Shown here: positions 1 to 8,251 of the stretch, piece by piece
Layout: each line of letters opens with the position of its first letter
How positions within the stretch are numbered: position 1 is the stretch's first letter
From: Aquimonas sp044377145
GTDB taxonomy: Bacteria > Pseudomonadota > Gammaproteobacteria > Xanthomonadales > Xanthomonadaceae
Assembly (NCBI RefSeq): GCF_044377145.1
Contig: NZ_JBILJQ010000016.1
Span: 15,135 to 79,134 of the forward strand
Direction: 5' to 3'
DNA length: 64,000 nucleotides
The notes under the pieces: model-generated
The model's input: only the letters and a program-made list of their open reading frames with translations
The model's database searches: none
What the model was told of the DNA's origin: nothing
Position numbers and translations under genes: made by a program

Positions 1-270
1 GACCAGGTCACCTTGCCGCCGGAAATGGGCGGCACCGGCGCACCGCACCTGGGCGCCGTGCGCAAGGACGTGGTGCTGGGGCCGACCATCGACGGTCTGG
101 TCGTCGTCGAGCAGGGTCTTGACGCCGACGACCGGGTGATCGTGAACGGCATGCGCAAGATCTTCTTCCCCGGTGCGCCGGTGCAGCCGATCGATGTGCC
201 GATGGACCAGCCGAACACGGTACAGGCCGCGCCCGCTGCCGCGCCCGCCGCGGCCGGGGACGAGGGCTGA
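1..270 (+). CDS. RND efflux periplasmic adaptor subunit, C-terminal end (partial)
   Basis: The reading frame is open from the first base and ends at a TGA at 268-270, so only the last 89 residues are present and the start lies outside the window. The visible part (an LGAVRKDVVLGP-like strand, then a VVVEQGLDADDRVIVNGMRK segment) matches the membrane-proximal end of AcrA/MexA-type adaptors, followed by a low-complexity Pro/Ala tail. These adaptors bridge the inner-membrane pump and the outer-membrane channel in the periplasm. Only three bases separate it from the pump gene, so the two are surely co-transcribed. The family call rests on this short segment plus the neighbouring pump and channel genes. 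Confidence 0.85.
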   Translation, partial: DQVTLPPEMGGTGAPHLGAVRKDVVLGPTIDGLVVVEQGLDADDRVIVNGMRKIFFPGAPVQPIDVPMDQPNTVQAAPAAAPAAAGDEG

Positions 271-273
271 TCC

Positions 274-3200
274 ATGGCCCACTCCGACCTTTCCCGCGTC
301 TTCGTCGACCGGCCGATTCTGGCCGCCGTCCTGTCCATCGTGATCTTCGTGGCCGGCCTGATCGCCATCCCCAACCTGCCGATCACCGAGTACCCGGAAG
401 TCGCGCCGCCCAGCGTGCAGGTCACCGCGATCTATCCCGGCGCCAACCCCAAGACCATCGCCGACACCGTGGCCGCCCCGCTCGAGGAAGCGATCAACGG
501 CGTCGAGAACATGATCTACATGAAGTCGGCGGCGTCCTCGGACGGCACCGTGGTGCTGACGATCACCTTCGGCCTGGGCACCGACGTCGACCTCGCGGCG
601 ATGCAAGTGCAGAACCGCGTCGCGCAGGCCCTGCCGCGCCTGCCCGATTCGGTGCGCGCGCTCGGCGTCACCACCGCCAAGGTGTCGCCGAACATCACGA
701 TGGTGGTGCACCTGCTCTCGCCGGATAAGCGCTACGACGGCCTGTACCTGTCGAACTTCGCGAACCTCAATGTCAAGGACGAACTCGCGCGCCTGCCAGG
801 CGTGGGCAACGCGCAGGCCTTCGGTGCGGGCGTCTATGCCATGCGCGTCTGGATCGACCCCGATCAGGCGGCCGCGCGCGGGCTGACCGCGCTCGACGTG
901 GTGGGGGCGATCCGCGAGCAGAACGTGCAGGTGTCGGCCGGTGCGATCGGCGCTTCGCCGCAGCCCAGCGGCGCTGCGGTACAGCTGCTCGTCAATGCGC
1001 GCGGTCGTCTTGAAACCCCCGAGCAGTTCGGCGCCATCGTGCTCAAGACCGGCGAGAACGGCGCGGTCACTCGGCTTCGCGACGTCGCGCGCATCGAGCT
1101 GGGCTCAAACACCTACGCACTGAACAGCTACCTCAACAACACCGAGGCGGCGGCGATCGTCATCTTCGAGGCGCCGGGCGCGAACTCGATCGCGTTGTCC
1201 GATGCCGTCCGCGCCCGCATGGCCGAGCTCAAGCAGAGCTTCCCCGAAGGCGTCGACTACGCGATCGCCTACGACCCCACGGTCTTCGTGCGCGCCTCCG
1301 TCGATTCGGTCATCACGACCCTGCTGGAGGCCGTGCTGCTGGTGGTGCTCGTGGTCGTGGTGTTCCTGCAGACCTGGCGCGCCTCGATCATTCCGCTGCT
1401 GGCGGTGCCGGTGTCGATCGTTGGCACCTTCGCCGTGCTGCTCCTGCTCGGCTATTCGATCAACGTGCTGACCCTGTTCGGCCTGGTGCTGGCGATCGGC
1501 ATCGTGGTCGATGACGCCATCGTCGTCGTCGAGAACGTCGAGCGCCACATCGAGGAAGGGCTGGCGCCCATCGACGCCGCGCACAAGGCGATGAGCGAGG
1601 TGTCCGGGCCGATCGTCGCCATCTCGTTGGTGCTGGCGGCCGTGTTCGTGCCGATCGCTTTCATCGACGGCGTGACCGGCCAGTTCTACCGCCAGTTCGC
1701 GGTGACCATCGCCGTGTCCGTGCTGATCTCCGCGTTCAACTCGCTGACCTTGAGCCCGGCGCTGGCCGCGGTGCTGCTCAAACCCCACGGCGCGCCAAAG
1801 GACATGCTGGCGCGCGGCATCGATCGCGTGTTCGGGCGCTTCTTCGCCGGCTTCAACGCCCGCTTCAAGCGCAGCTCGGACCGCTACGCCGGCCGCATCG
1901 GCGGCACCATTGCGCGCGCGCCGCGCCTGCTTGTGACGTACGCGGTACTGGTCGTCGTGACCGTACTCGGATTCACGCAGATCCCCGGCGGCTTCATTCC
2001 GACCCAGGACAAGCAGTACCTGTTCGCGGGCGTGCAGCTGCCGGAAGGGGCGACGCTGGAGCGCACCGAAGCCGCGATGAAGCGCATGGGCGAAATCGCC
2101 CTGGAAACGCCCGGCGTCGCTGATGTCGTGCAGTTCCCCGGTCTGAACGCCATCCACTTTGTCAGTACGCCCAACGTCGGCGTGATGTTCATCGGCCTGG
2201 ATCCGCCCGGCGAGCTGCCCAAGCCGGCCGCGGCCATCGCGGGCGAACTGACTGGCAAATTCGGGGCCATCCAGGACGGCATGGCCTTCGCCTTCATGCC
2301 GCCACCGGTGAACGGCTACGGCAATGCCGCGGGCGTCGAAGCCTATGTGCAGGATCGCCAGCGCATCGGCTACGGCGAGCTCAACGTCGCCACCCAGGCG
2401 CTGACCGGAACGATCAGCCAGCTGCCCGGATTCGGCCCCGGTTCGGCCTTCTCCTCCTTCCAGGCCAATGTGCCGCAGCTCGATGCCGTGGTGGACCGCG
2501 ACAAGGTCAAGGAGGGCGGGCTTGCGCTTACCGATGTCTTCGACAGCCTGCAGATCTACCTCGGCAGCGCCTACGTTAACGACTTCAACCTGTTCGGCCG
2601 CACCTACTCGGTCTATGCACAGGCGGATGCTCCCTTCCGCGACGAGGTGAGCGATGTGGCACGCCTGCAGGTGCGCAACGCGCAGGGCGAGATGGTGCCG
2701 CTGGGCAGCGTGGTCGAGCTGGTGCCGAGCTTCGGCCCCGACCCGGTGGTGCGCTACAACGGCTACCCCGCTGCCGATGTCAGCGCAAGCCCCTTCGATC
2801 CGGCCGCGGTCAGCAGCAGCGACGCGGTCGGCATCGCCCGCGACACCGCCGCCCAGGTGCTGCCGCGCGGCATGAGCCTTGAGTTCACCGGCCTGACCTA
2901 CCAGCAGGTCAATCAGGGTGTCGCGCAGTACCTGGTGTTTCCACTGTGCGTGCTGCTGGTCTTCCTGGTGCTGGCCGCGCTGTACGAGAGCTGGTCGCTG
3001 CCGCTGGCGGTGATCCTGATCGTGCCGATGTGCCTGCTGTCGGCGCTCGGCGGTATCTGGGTGCTGAACATGATCAATGGTCTGTGGTTCGGGGTGCAGA
3101 TCGGGCTCGGCTGGATCAACCCGATGACCGCCGCGCCGCCCACCATCATCGACATGAACGTGTTCACCCAGATCGGCCTCGTCGTGCTGATGGGCCTGGC

Positions 3201-3537
3201 CTGCAAGAACGCGATCCTGATCGTCGAGTTCGCCCGCGATCTGGAGAAGCAGGGCCGCGGCATCGTCGACGCAGCGGTCGAGGCCTGCCGCCTGCGCCTG
3301 CGGCCGATCCTGATGACCAGCTTCGCCTTCTGCGCCGGCGTGCTGCCACTGGTGTTCGCCAGCGGCGCCGGTGCCGAGGTCCGCCATGTGATGGGCGTGA
3401 CCGTGTTCTTCGGCATGCTCGGCGTGACCTTCTTTGGCCTGTTCTTCACCCCGGTGTTCTATGTGGTCATCCGCAAGCTGGTCGAGCGCCGCCGCACCCG
3501 CCCGGCCGTCGCCGAGGAGGCGCCTGTCCATGTTTAA
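274..3537 (+). CDS. RND multidrug efflux pump, inner-membrane permease (AcrB/MexB, HAE1 family)
   Basis: This is the proton-driven pump of a tripartite exporter. At 1087 residues it is longer than typical AcrB-type pumps (about 1050). The proton-relay aspartates are visible at D413-D414 in IGIVVDDAIVVVEN, and the relay lysine at K978 in LACKNAILIVEFA. Compared with E. coli AcrB (D407/D408/K940) the first pair is shifted by about 6 residues but the lysine by about 38, so some 30 extra residues lie between them. They appear to sit in the loop before the CKNAILIVEF helix (around residues 925-960, rich in Gly, Trp and Ile). The N-terminal DRPILAAVLSIVIFVAG helix and repeated twelve-helix layout are typical. 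The substrate cannot be told from sequence. It lies between adaptor and channel genes and overlaps the latter by 8 bases. Confidence 0.95.
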   Translation: MAHSDLSRVFVDRPILAAVLSIVIFVAGLIAIPNLPITEYPEVAPPSVQVTAIYPGANPKTIADTVAAPLEEAINGVENMIYMKSAASSDGTVVLTITFGLGTDVDLAAMQVQNRVAQALPRLPDSVRALGVTTAKVSPNITMVVHLLSPDKRYDGLYLSNFANLNVKDELARLPGVGNAQAFGAGVYAMRVWIDPDQAAARGLTALDVVGAIREQNVQVSAGAIGASPQPSGAAVQLLVNARGRLETPEQFGAIVLKTGENGAVTRLRDVARIELGSNTYALNSYLNNTEAAAIVIFEAPGANSIALSDAVRARMAELKQSFPEGVDYAIAYDPTVFVRASVDSVITTLLEAVLLVVLVVVVFLQTWRASIIPLLAVPVSIVGTFAVLLLLGYSINVLTLFGLVLAIGIVVDDAIVVVENVERHIEEGLAPIDAAHKAMSEVSGPIVAISLVLAAVFVPIAFIDGVTGQFYRQFAVTIAVSVLISAFNSLTLSPALAAVLLKPHGAPKDMLARGIDRVFGRFFAGFNARFKRSSDRYAGRIGGTIARAPRLLVTYAVLVVVTVLGFTQIPGGFIPTQDKQYLFAGVQLPEGATLERTEAAMKRMGEIALETPGVADVVQFPGLNAIHFVSTPNVGVMFIGLDPPGELPKPAAAIAGELTGKFGAIQDGMAFAFMPPPVNGYGNAAGVEAYVQDRQRIGYGELNVATQALTGTISQLPGFGPGSAFSSFQANVPQLDAVVDRDKVKEGGLALTDVFDSLQIYLGSAYVNDFNLFGRTYSVYAQADAPFRDEVSDVARLQVRNAQGEMVPLGSVVELVPSFGPDPVVRYNGYPAADVSASPFDPAAVSSSDAVGIARDTAAQVLPRGMSLEFTGLTYQQVNQGVAQYLVFPLCVLLVFLVLAALYESWSLPLAVILIVPMCLLSALGGIWVLNMINGLWFGVQIGLGWINPMTAAPPTIIDMNVFTQIGLVVLMGLACKNAILIVEFARDLEKQGRGIVDAAVEACRLRLRPILMTSFAFCAGVLPLVFASGAGAEVRHVMGVTVFFGMLGVTFFGLFFTPVFYVVIRKLVERRRTRPAVAEEAPVHV

Positions 3538-4951
3538 GCATCCGCTCGCCCTTGCCTTCGCGATGGCCTTCACCCTGGGCGCCTGCACGGTCGGGCCCGA
3601 GTACGTCCGCCCTGCCGCCGAGCTGCCCGAGCGCTTCGACCAGTCCGGCGTCACCGCCTCTACCGAAGCCGTGCAACCAGCACTGTGGCGGGCCTTCAAC
3701 GACCCCGCTCTGGATTCACTGATTACCCGCGCCCTGCTTGCCAACACCGGGCTTGCACAGGCTTTGGCGCGGCTGGATGAAACCCGCGCTTTGGCCGGGC
3801 TGTCGACCTACAGCCTGATGCCCACGGTGGGCATCGGTGTGGACGGCGAGCGCAGCCAGCCCAGTGGACGCGATCCCTTCATCCCCAGCGATCAGGGCCG
3901 CACCGACACCTACCGCGCTGGTTTCGATGCCAGCTGGGAGATCGATCTGTTCGGCAGCCTGCGCAATCCAAAGCGGGCCATCTTCCGCCGCGTCGAGGCC
4001 GATGCGGCGGCGCTTGAACATGTCCACATCAGCGTGGTGGCCGAAGTCGCGCAGGCCTTGTTCGAGCTGCGCGGCGCGCACGCCCGGCTGCGCCTGATCG
4101 AAACCAATCTGCAGGGCTGGAGCCGCAGCGTGGATCTGATCAGCACGCTCGAACGCAACGGCCGACGCACCGGGCTGGATGTGGCGCGAGCGCGCGCGCA
4201 GCGTTCCTCGCTGGCGGCGGACTTCGCCACCGCCGAGGCGGCCGTGGGGCGCTCCGAGCAGCGCCTGGCGGTGCTGACCGCACAGCCGGTGGCAGCGGTG
4301 CGCAGTCTGGTCGACGCCGAAACCGGTTTGCCGCAACTGCCGTCCTTGACCGCGGTCGGCACGCCGGAGGAATGGCTCAAGCGGCGTCCGGACGTGCGTG
4401 AAGCCGAGCGCCGGCTGGCGGTGGCCTATGCCGATATCGGCACCCAGACTGCCGAGTACTTCCCCAAGCTGACCCTGCTGGGTGGCTTCGGCTGGACCGC
4501 GCAGGGCGTCGGTGAGCTGGGCGAGGGCAGCTCAGAGCGCTGGCGCTGGGGGCCGTCGATCAGCTGGAGCATTCTCGATTTCGGTCGCACCCGGCAGCGC
4601 GTGCGCGCCGCCGAGGCGCGCGCGGATGGCGCCGAGGCTCTGTTCCAGGAAACCCTGCTGCGCGCGCTCGAAGAAACCGAGAACGCGCTGGCCGGCTATC
4701 GCGCGGCCAACCGGTCGGCCTTCGATCTGGCTGAAGCCGCCGAGGCCGCAGGCGAGGCTGCACGGCTGGCGAACCTGCGCTTCGAGGCCGGTTCCGACGA
4801 CGCGCTGACCTTGCTGGATGCCGAACGCACCCGGGTCGATTTCGAGCTGCGCTCGGTCGACGCCCTGGTCGCGCGCGCGACCTCATTGGCGGCGCTGTAC
4901 AAGGCGTTGGCGGGTGATTTCGCGCAGGCCGCGGCGGCGCCGGAGTCGTGA
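3530..4951 (+). CDS. RND efflux outer-membrane channel lipoprotein (NodT/OprM family)
   Basis: The gene encodes the outer-membrane exit duct of the tripartite pump. The ATG at 3530 gives a 473-residue protein beginning with a lipoprotein signal whose lipobox LGAC places the acylated cysteine at residue 19. Upstream in-frame start codons would remove this signal, so 3530 is preferred. The next residues, TVGPEYVRPAAELP, are the usual mature N-terminus of OprM/NodT proteins, and two long helical OEP repeats follow, with the conserved RRPDVREAERRLAVAYADIG motif near residue 284. Overlap with the pump gene (ATGTTTAA) suggests translational coupling. A perfect hairpin follows the stop codon and closes the operon. 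Confidence 0.94.
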   Translation: MFKHPLALAFAMAFTLGACTVGPEYVRPAAELPERFDQSGVTASTEAVQPALWRAFNDPALDSLITRALLANTGLAQALARLDETRALAGLSTYSLMPTVGIGVDGERSQPSGRDPFIPSDQGRTDTYRAGFDASWEIDLFGSLRNPKRAIFRRVEADAAALEHVHISVVAEVAQALFELRGAHARLRLIETNLQGWSRSVDLISTLERNGRRTGLDVARARAQRSSLAADFATAEAAVGRSEQRLAVLTAQPVAAVRSLVDAETGLPQLPSLTAVGTPEEWLKRRPDVREAERRLAVAYADIGTQTAEYFPKLTLLGGFGWTAQGVGELGEGSSERWRWGPSISWSILDFGRTRQRVRAAEARADGAEALFQETLLRALEETENALAGYRAANRSAFDLAEAAEAAGEAARLANLRFEAGSDDALTLLDAERTRVDFELRSVDALVARATSLAALYKALAGDFAQAAAAPES

Positions 4952-4958
4952 AGCCTGT

Positions 4959-4990
4959 TGCGCAGGGCCCGGCAATCCGGGCCCTGCGCA
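4959..4990. terminator. Hairpin terminator between convergent genes
   Basis: A perfect 14-base inverted repeat (TGCGCAGGGCCCGG at 4959-4972 and its complement at 4977-4990) encloses a CAAT loop, 7 bases after the efflux operon stop and 9 bases before the stop of the facing gene. There is no strong T run on either side, but the position and stem strength suit a bidirectional terminator. Confidence 0.75.
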
Positions 4991-4999
4991 TGCACCCAA

Positions 5000-5719
5000 T
5001 CAACTGCGCGTGGGCTGCAGAGTTGCCCGCGTCTGCGCCGGTTTCGGCTTGCGTGCGTAGCGGCGATCCAGCATGAAGCCCGCGATCACCGACACCAGCA
5101 CCGGCACCGCCCAGGGCAGCAGCTGCAGATTGCCCGACAGCTGCAGCCCGAACGCCTGCAGCACGCCTTTCAGGCCGATCGCGAAGAAGGCCACGTGGGT
5201 GGCGGTGCCGCAGCCCAGCATCGCGCCGTAGTGCTCCTGCAGCCACCAGTTGCCGGCATCGATCGGCTTCCACAGCCGGCGCAGCATGCCCGCGCCCAGC
5301 ACTGCGCCGACCGCGGAAAATCCCATCAGCAGCGGATTGCCCATCTGGATGCCGACTGCCAAAACGATCAGCGCGGTGATCAGGTTCAGCGCGCCGACGA
5401 CGGCGTAGGCGCGGTCGTGAAAGGCGGCCTGATCGCGCTTGCGCCGGATTGCCCGCCAGCCCAGCCACATCGAGGTGACGGTGATCACCACCAGGTAGGC
5501 GAGGAAGGTGCCGATGCCGGCATTCCCGCGCAGGAAGAAAGTCACCGCCATCGGCAGGGCGGTGATGCAGATGCCGAGCATCGCCAGCAGATAGAGCTTG
5601 CCGCTGCCGCGATGCAGGGGCGTGCCCTTGCGCGCCAGCCCGGCGATCCAGAACGTGATCAGCGAAACCGCGCCGGCCAGGCCGCGGATGCTGACGAGAA
5701 TCGGGTACAGGGTTTCCAT
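5000..5719 (-). CDS. Polytopic membrane protein, DUF2306-like
   Basis: This 239-residue protein consists mainly of hydrophobic helices, about six to seven membrane spans. The segment HRGSGKLYLLAMLGICIT near residue 37, a His/Gly-led helix, and a later HYGAMLGCGTATHVAFFAIG helix resemble DUF2306-type proteins, whose biochemical role is not established. The C-terminus is a short basic cytoplasmic tail. It is transcribed away from a sensor kinase/response regulator pair across a 148-base intergenic region, so it is a natural candidate target of that system; this is inference from layout only. Confidence 0.6.
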   Translation of the reverse strand: METLYPILVSIRGLAGAVSLITFWIAGLARKGTPLHRGSGKLYLLAMLGICITALPMAVTFFLRGNAGIGTFLAYLVVITVTSMWLGWRAIRRKRDQAAFHDRAYAVVGALNLITALIVLAVGIQMGNPLLMGFSAVGAVLGAGMLRRLWKPIDAGNWWLQEHYGAMLGCGTATHVAFFAIGLKGVLQAFGLQLSGNLQLLPWAVPVLVSVIAGFMLDRRYARKPKPAQTRATLQPTRS

Positions 5720-5867
5720 GGTTCGGCTCCAGCGCGGTGTGTGTAGCCAGTCTCCGTATCGCGCGCTGTGGCCAGCAGGTGCCTGCGGTCATCCGCTGGG
5801 GGTGAGTAAAGTCACCTGGGTGCCTCGGCGGGTTTCACCGCGGCGTGGGCGCTGCCATGCTGCAGCC

Positions 5868-7046
5868 ATGAACACCACCCAATACGAACCCGGGCGCGGG
5901 CATCCCGTGGCACCCGCGCAATGGACGGGCTGGCTCTCGCCACTGAGCTTCGTGGCCTACATCACCTGGGCCGCGATCGGTTTCGCTGCAGTCGATTTCG
6001 CCAAGCTGCACTCCGGAGCAGTGCCTGAGTGGGCGGGCCTTGCTTGTCTGTTTGGCATGCTCGCCCTGTTCGTCTGGCGGAGCCTGCGCGAGAGCAGCGT
6101 CGACTGCCGCGGCGCGCGCTGGAACAGCGTGCTGCAGGGCGTGCTGGTGGTTGCGGCCGAGCGCTTGTTGATGGAAGGGCAGGTCACCGTGCTGCTGGTG
6201 ATCGTGGCCGCCCAGCTGGTGCTGTTGATGCCGATCCGCTGGGCGGTGCTGGTCATGCTCGCGTTCAACGCGGCGGTGGCGCTGCGCTGGATCGAGTCGG
6301 GATGGTCGCCGCTGCAGGCACTGTTCAACCTCGTGCCGCTGCTGGGCTTTCAGGCCTTCGCCACCTTCACCGGCTACTACGCCGGCATGAGCGAGCGTGG
6401 CCGCGATCACCTGGCCCAGGTCAATGCCGAGCTGCTCGCCACCCAGCGACTGCTGGAGGAAAGCGCGCGCAGCGGTGAACGCCTGAAACTCTCGCGTGAG
6501 CTGCACGATGTCGCCGGCCACAAACTGACCGCGCTGAAGTTGAACCTGGCGCGGCTGCAGCGCGACCCGGCCCTGGCCGCTCGCGAGGAGATCACCACCA
6601 GCGCCCAGCTGGCCGACGAACTGCTCGGCGATATCCGCGCCGTGGTCAGCGCGCTGCGCCTGCACGATGGCCTGGAGCTCGACTCCGCGCTGCGCGCGCT
6701 GGCGCGGCCGATTGCCGGCACCCGCATCGAGGTGGATATCGATCCAGGCCTGCGGGTGGACTCGGTGGCCCAGGCCGAAGCCCTGCTGCGCTGCGCCCAG
6801 GAGGCGATCACCAATGCCCTGCGCCACGGCCGTGCCGGGCTGATCCAGCTGCGCTGCTCGCGTGCCGATGACGGCCTGCTGCTGGAGGTGCGCAATGACG
6901 GTGAAGCGCCGAAGCGGATCGAGTTCGGCAACGGTCTGACCGGCATGCGCGAACGTCTGCACAGTATCGGTGGCCGGCTTGAGGTCGAGACCAGCGCCGC
7001 ACGTGGTCTGTGCCTGCGCGCCTGGCTGCCGGAGCTCAGCGCATGA
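5868..7046 (+). CDS. Membrane sensor histidine kinase (HisKA_3, DesK/LiaS/NarL class)
   Basis: The N-terminal 175 residues hold about five or six membrane spans with no periplasmic domain, then a coiled linker (176-205), the HisKA_3 dimerisation/phosphoacceptor region with H213 in SRELHDVAGHKLTALKLNLAR, and a C-terminal GHKL ATPase domain (N box EAITNALRHG, G box GNGLTGMRERL). It should autophosphorylate and hand phosphate to the response regulator that overlaps its stop codon. The ATG at 5868 is preferred because the frame upstream is Arg/Pro-rich and does not look membrane-like. The multi-span sensor without external loops resembles DesK-type kinases that respond to membrane state. The signal is unknown. 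Confidence 0.9.
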   Translation: MNTTQYEPGRGHPVAPAQWTGWLSPLSFVAYITWAAIGFAAVDFAKLHSGAVPEWAGLACLFGMLALFVWRSLRESSVDCRGARWNSVLQGVLVVAAERLLMEGQVTVLLVIVAAQLVLLMPIRWAVLVMLAFNAAVALRWIESGWSPLQALFNLVPLLGFQAFATFTGYYAGMSERGRDHLAQVNAELLATQRLLEESARSGERLKLSRELHDVAGHKLTALKLNLARLQRDPALAAREEITTSAQLADELLGDIRAVVSALRLHDGLELDSALRALARPIAGTRIEVDIDPGLRVDSVAQAEALLRCAQEAITNALRHGRAGLIQLRCSRADDGLLLEVRNDGEAPKRIEFGNGLTGMRERLHSIGGRLEVETSAARGLCLRAWLPELSA

Positions 7047-7669
7047 GCGTGCGCATCGCGCTCTGCGACGATCAGGCCCTGGTGCTGCGCGGGCTGTCGG
7101 CGCTGTTGTCCGACCTCGGTATCGAGATCGCCCTCGAAGCGCCCGACGCCGAACGTCTGCTGGCGGCACTGCCGACGCGGCCGGTGGATGTGATCGTCAG
7201 CGACATCCGTATGCCCGGCATAGGTGGTATCGGCCTGGTGAGTGCGTTGCGCGAGCTCGGCGATGCGACACCGGTCATCCTGCTCACCACCTTTGACGAC
7301 AGCGAACTGCTGCTGCGCGCGGTCGAGGCCGGCGCGCAGGGCTTTCTGCTGAAGGACGCCTCGCCGGAAGAGCTGCGCGCCGCGATCGAACGCGTCGCCG
7401 CCGGCGAAACCCTGTTGCAGCCGGTCAGCCTGGGGCCGGTGCGCGCCGGCTGGATCAGCGTCGACAGCGCAGCCGGCCAGCGCCTCACGGAGCGCGAGCA
7501 GAGCATCCTGCGGCTGGTTGCCGGTGGCTACAGCAACAAGGAAATCGCCCGCGTGCTGCACCTGTCGGAAGGCACGGTGAAGAACTACATGTCGGATGTT
7601 CTGCTCAAGCTCGACTGCCGTGATCGAACCCATGCGGTGTTGAAGGCGATCAGTCAGAAGCTGCTGTAG
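7043..7669 (+). CDS. NarL/LuxR-family response regulator
   Basis: This 208-residue protein has an N-terminal receiver (acidic pair D9/D10, phosphoacceptor D54 in IVSDIRMPG, conserved Lys in FLLKDAS near 107) and a C-terminal LuxR-type helix-turn-helix (LTEREQSILRLVAGGYSNKEIA, then LSEGTVKNYMSDVLLKL as recognition helix). The ATG at 7043 overlaps the kinase stop codon as ATGA, giving tight translational coupling. It should bind DNA after phosphorylation by the upstream kinase. Targets are unknown, but the divergent membrane protein gene at 5000-5719 is a reasonable first guess. Confidence 0.93.
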   Translation: MSVRIALCDDQALVLRGLSALLSDLGIEIALEAPDAERLLAALPTRPVDVIVSDIRMPGIGGIGLVSALRELGDATPVILLTTFDDSELLLRAVEAGAQGFLLKDASPEELRAAIERVAAGETLLQPVSLGPVRAGWISVDSAAGQRLTEREQSILRLVAGGYSNKEIARVLHLSEGTVKNYMSDVLLKLDCRDRTHAVLKAISQKLL

Positions 7670-7723
7670 GCGGGCCTGCCGCAGCCCCGTGTTCAGCGCA
7701 TCGGATAGCCCGATACTTGCACT

Positions 7724-7756
7724 GGCTGCGGCTGCGGCTGCGGCTGCGGCTGCGGC
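7724..7756. repeat. Hexamer tandem repeat (GGCTGC)x5
   Basis: Five perfect GGCTGC units (7724-7753) plus a partial GGC lie 54 bases after the response regulator stop. Because the unit is six bases, copy-number change would add or remove two codons in any frame crossing it without shifting frame. Confidence 0.9.
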
Positions 7757-7842
7757 CCAGCGGAGCCGCCGCTGCGTCCTCCTTCGCGCCCACGCAGGCG
7801 AGACTGCAGGCCTGCGCGCAGGGGGGATCCACGGGGTGTCGC

Positions 7843-8214
7843 GTGACCGCGGCCGTGCATCGGGTTGTGCTGTCCGGTCTGCATCTGCTGGCACCATCGC
7901 CTGCCGAAGCCGTGGTTCTGCCGCAGCTGCGCCGCCTTGGCCGACTGCCGCTGGGGGCGCTTCGAGCGCTGTCATTGCCGAGACCGCGCCCGCATTGGCC
8001 CGGGCTGGCGCGTTCGGTGCATGCCGAACCGGGCAGCGCGGCGCGTCTGCCGTCCGCCGTCTCGATCAGCCGACAGCTGATCCCGTATCCTTTGGGGCCA
8101 CGAGTGCAGGTACCGCCGATGCCGCTGAGCTGGAACGCAATCAATGCCGCCGCCCCGCGTGCCTGCTGCGCACGCGTCGAGGTGCCGGGCGACATCAAGC
8201 CGGGGCGGCCATGA
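7843..8214 (+). CDS. Doubtful small hypothetical protein
   Basis: From a GTG at 7843, with GGGG six bases upstream, a frame of 123 residues runs to a TGA at 8212-8214. Its codons are fairly typical of the region (many CTG, CCG and GTG) and the product has hydrophobic and basic stretches, but no motif I recognise. The frame extends further upstream through the hexamer repeat, where it would encode an Arg-Leu run. Its stop overlaps an ATG opening a 14-codon frame whose own stop overlaps the start of the gene at 8252, an ATGA-to-ATGA arrangement that could be coupling or chance. It may be a decayed gene or no gene at all. Confidence 0.22.
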   Translation: MTAAVHRVVLSGLHLLAPSPAEAVVLPQLRRLGRLPLGALRALSLPRPRPHWPGLARSVHAEPGSAARLPSAVSISRQLIPYPLGPRVQVPPMPLSWNAINAAAPRACCARVEVPGDIKPGRP

Positions 8215-8251
8215 GCAGCCCGCGCGTAGATTCCGGCAGTGGGTGCGACCG

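Larger units (their letters stand above)
7670..8251. other. 582-base stretch without a confidently assigned gene
   Basis: Between the response regulator and the next credible gene I see no recognisable family. The stretch opens with a hexamer repeat and stays open in more than one frame, as often happens in GC-rich DNA. The plus-strand frame ending at 8214 has the most coding-like codon choice and is listed separately as a weak candidate. Confidence 0.5.

Noticed and set aside
1105..3747. An 880-codon minus-strand frame opposite the RND pump.
   Set aside because: The composition (His, Gln, Asp, Arg repeats) is typical of an antisense shadow, and the pump on the plus strand is unmistakable.
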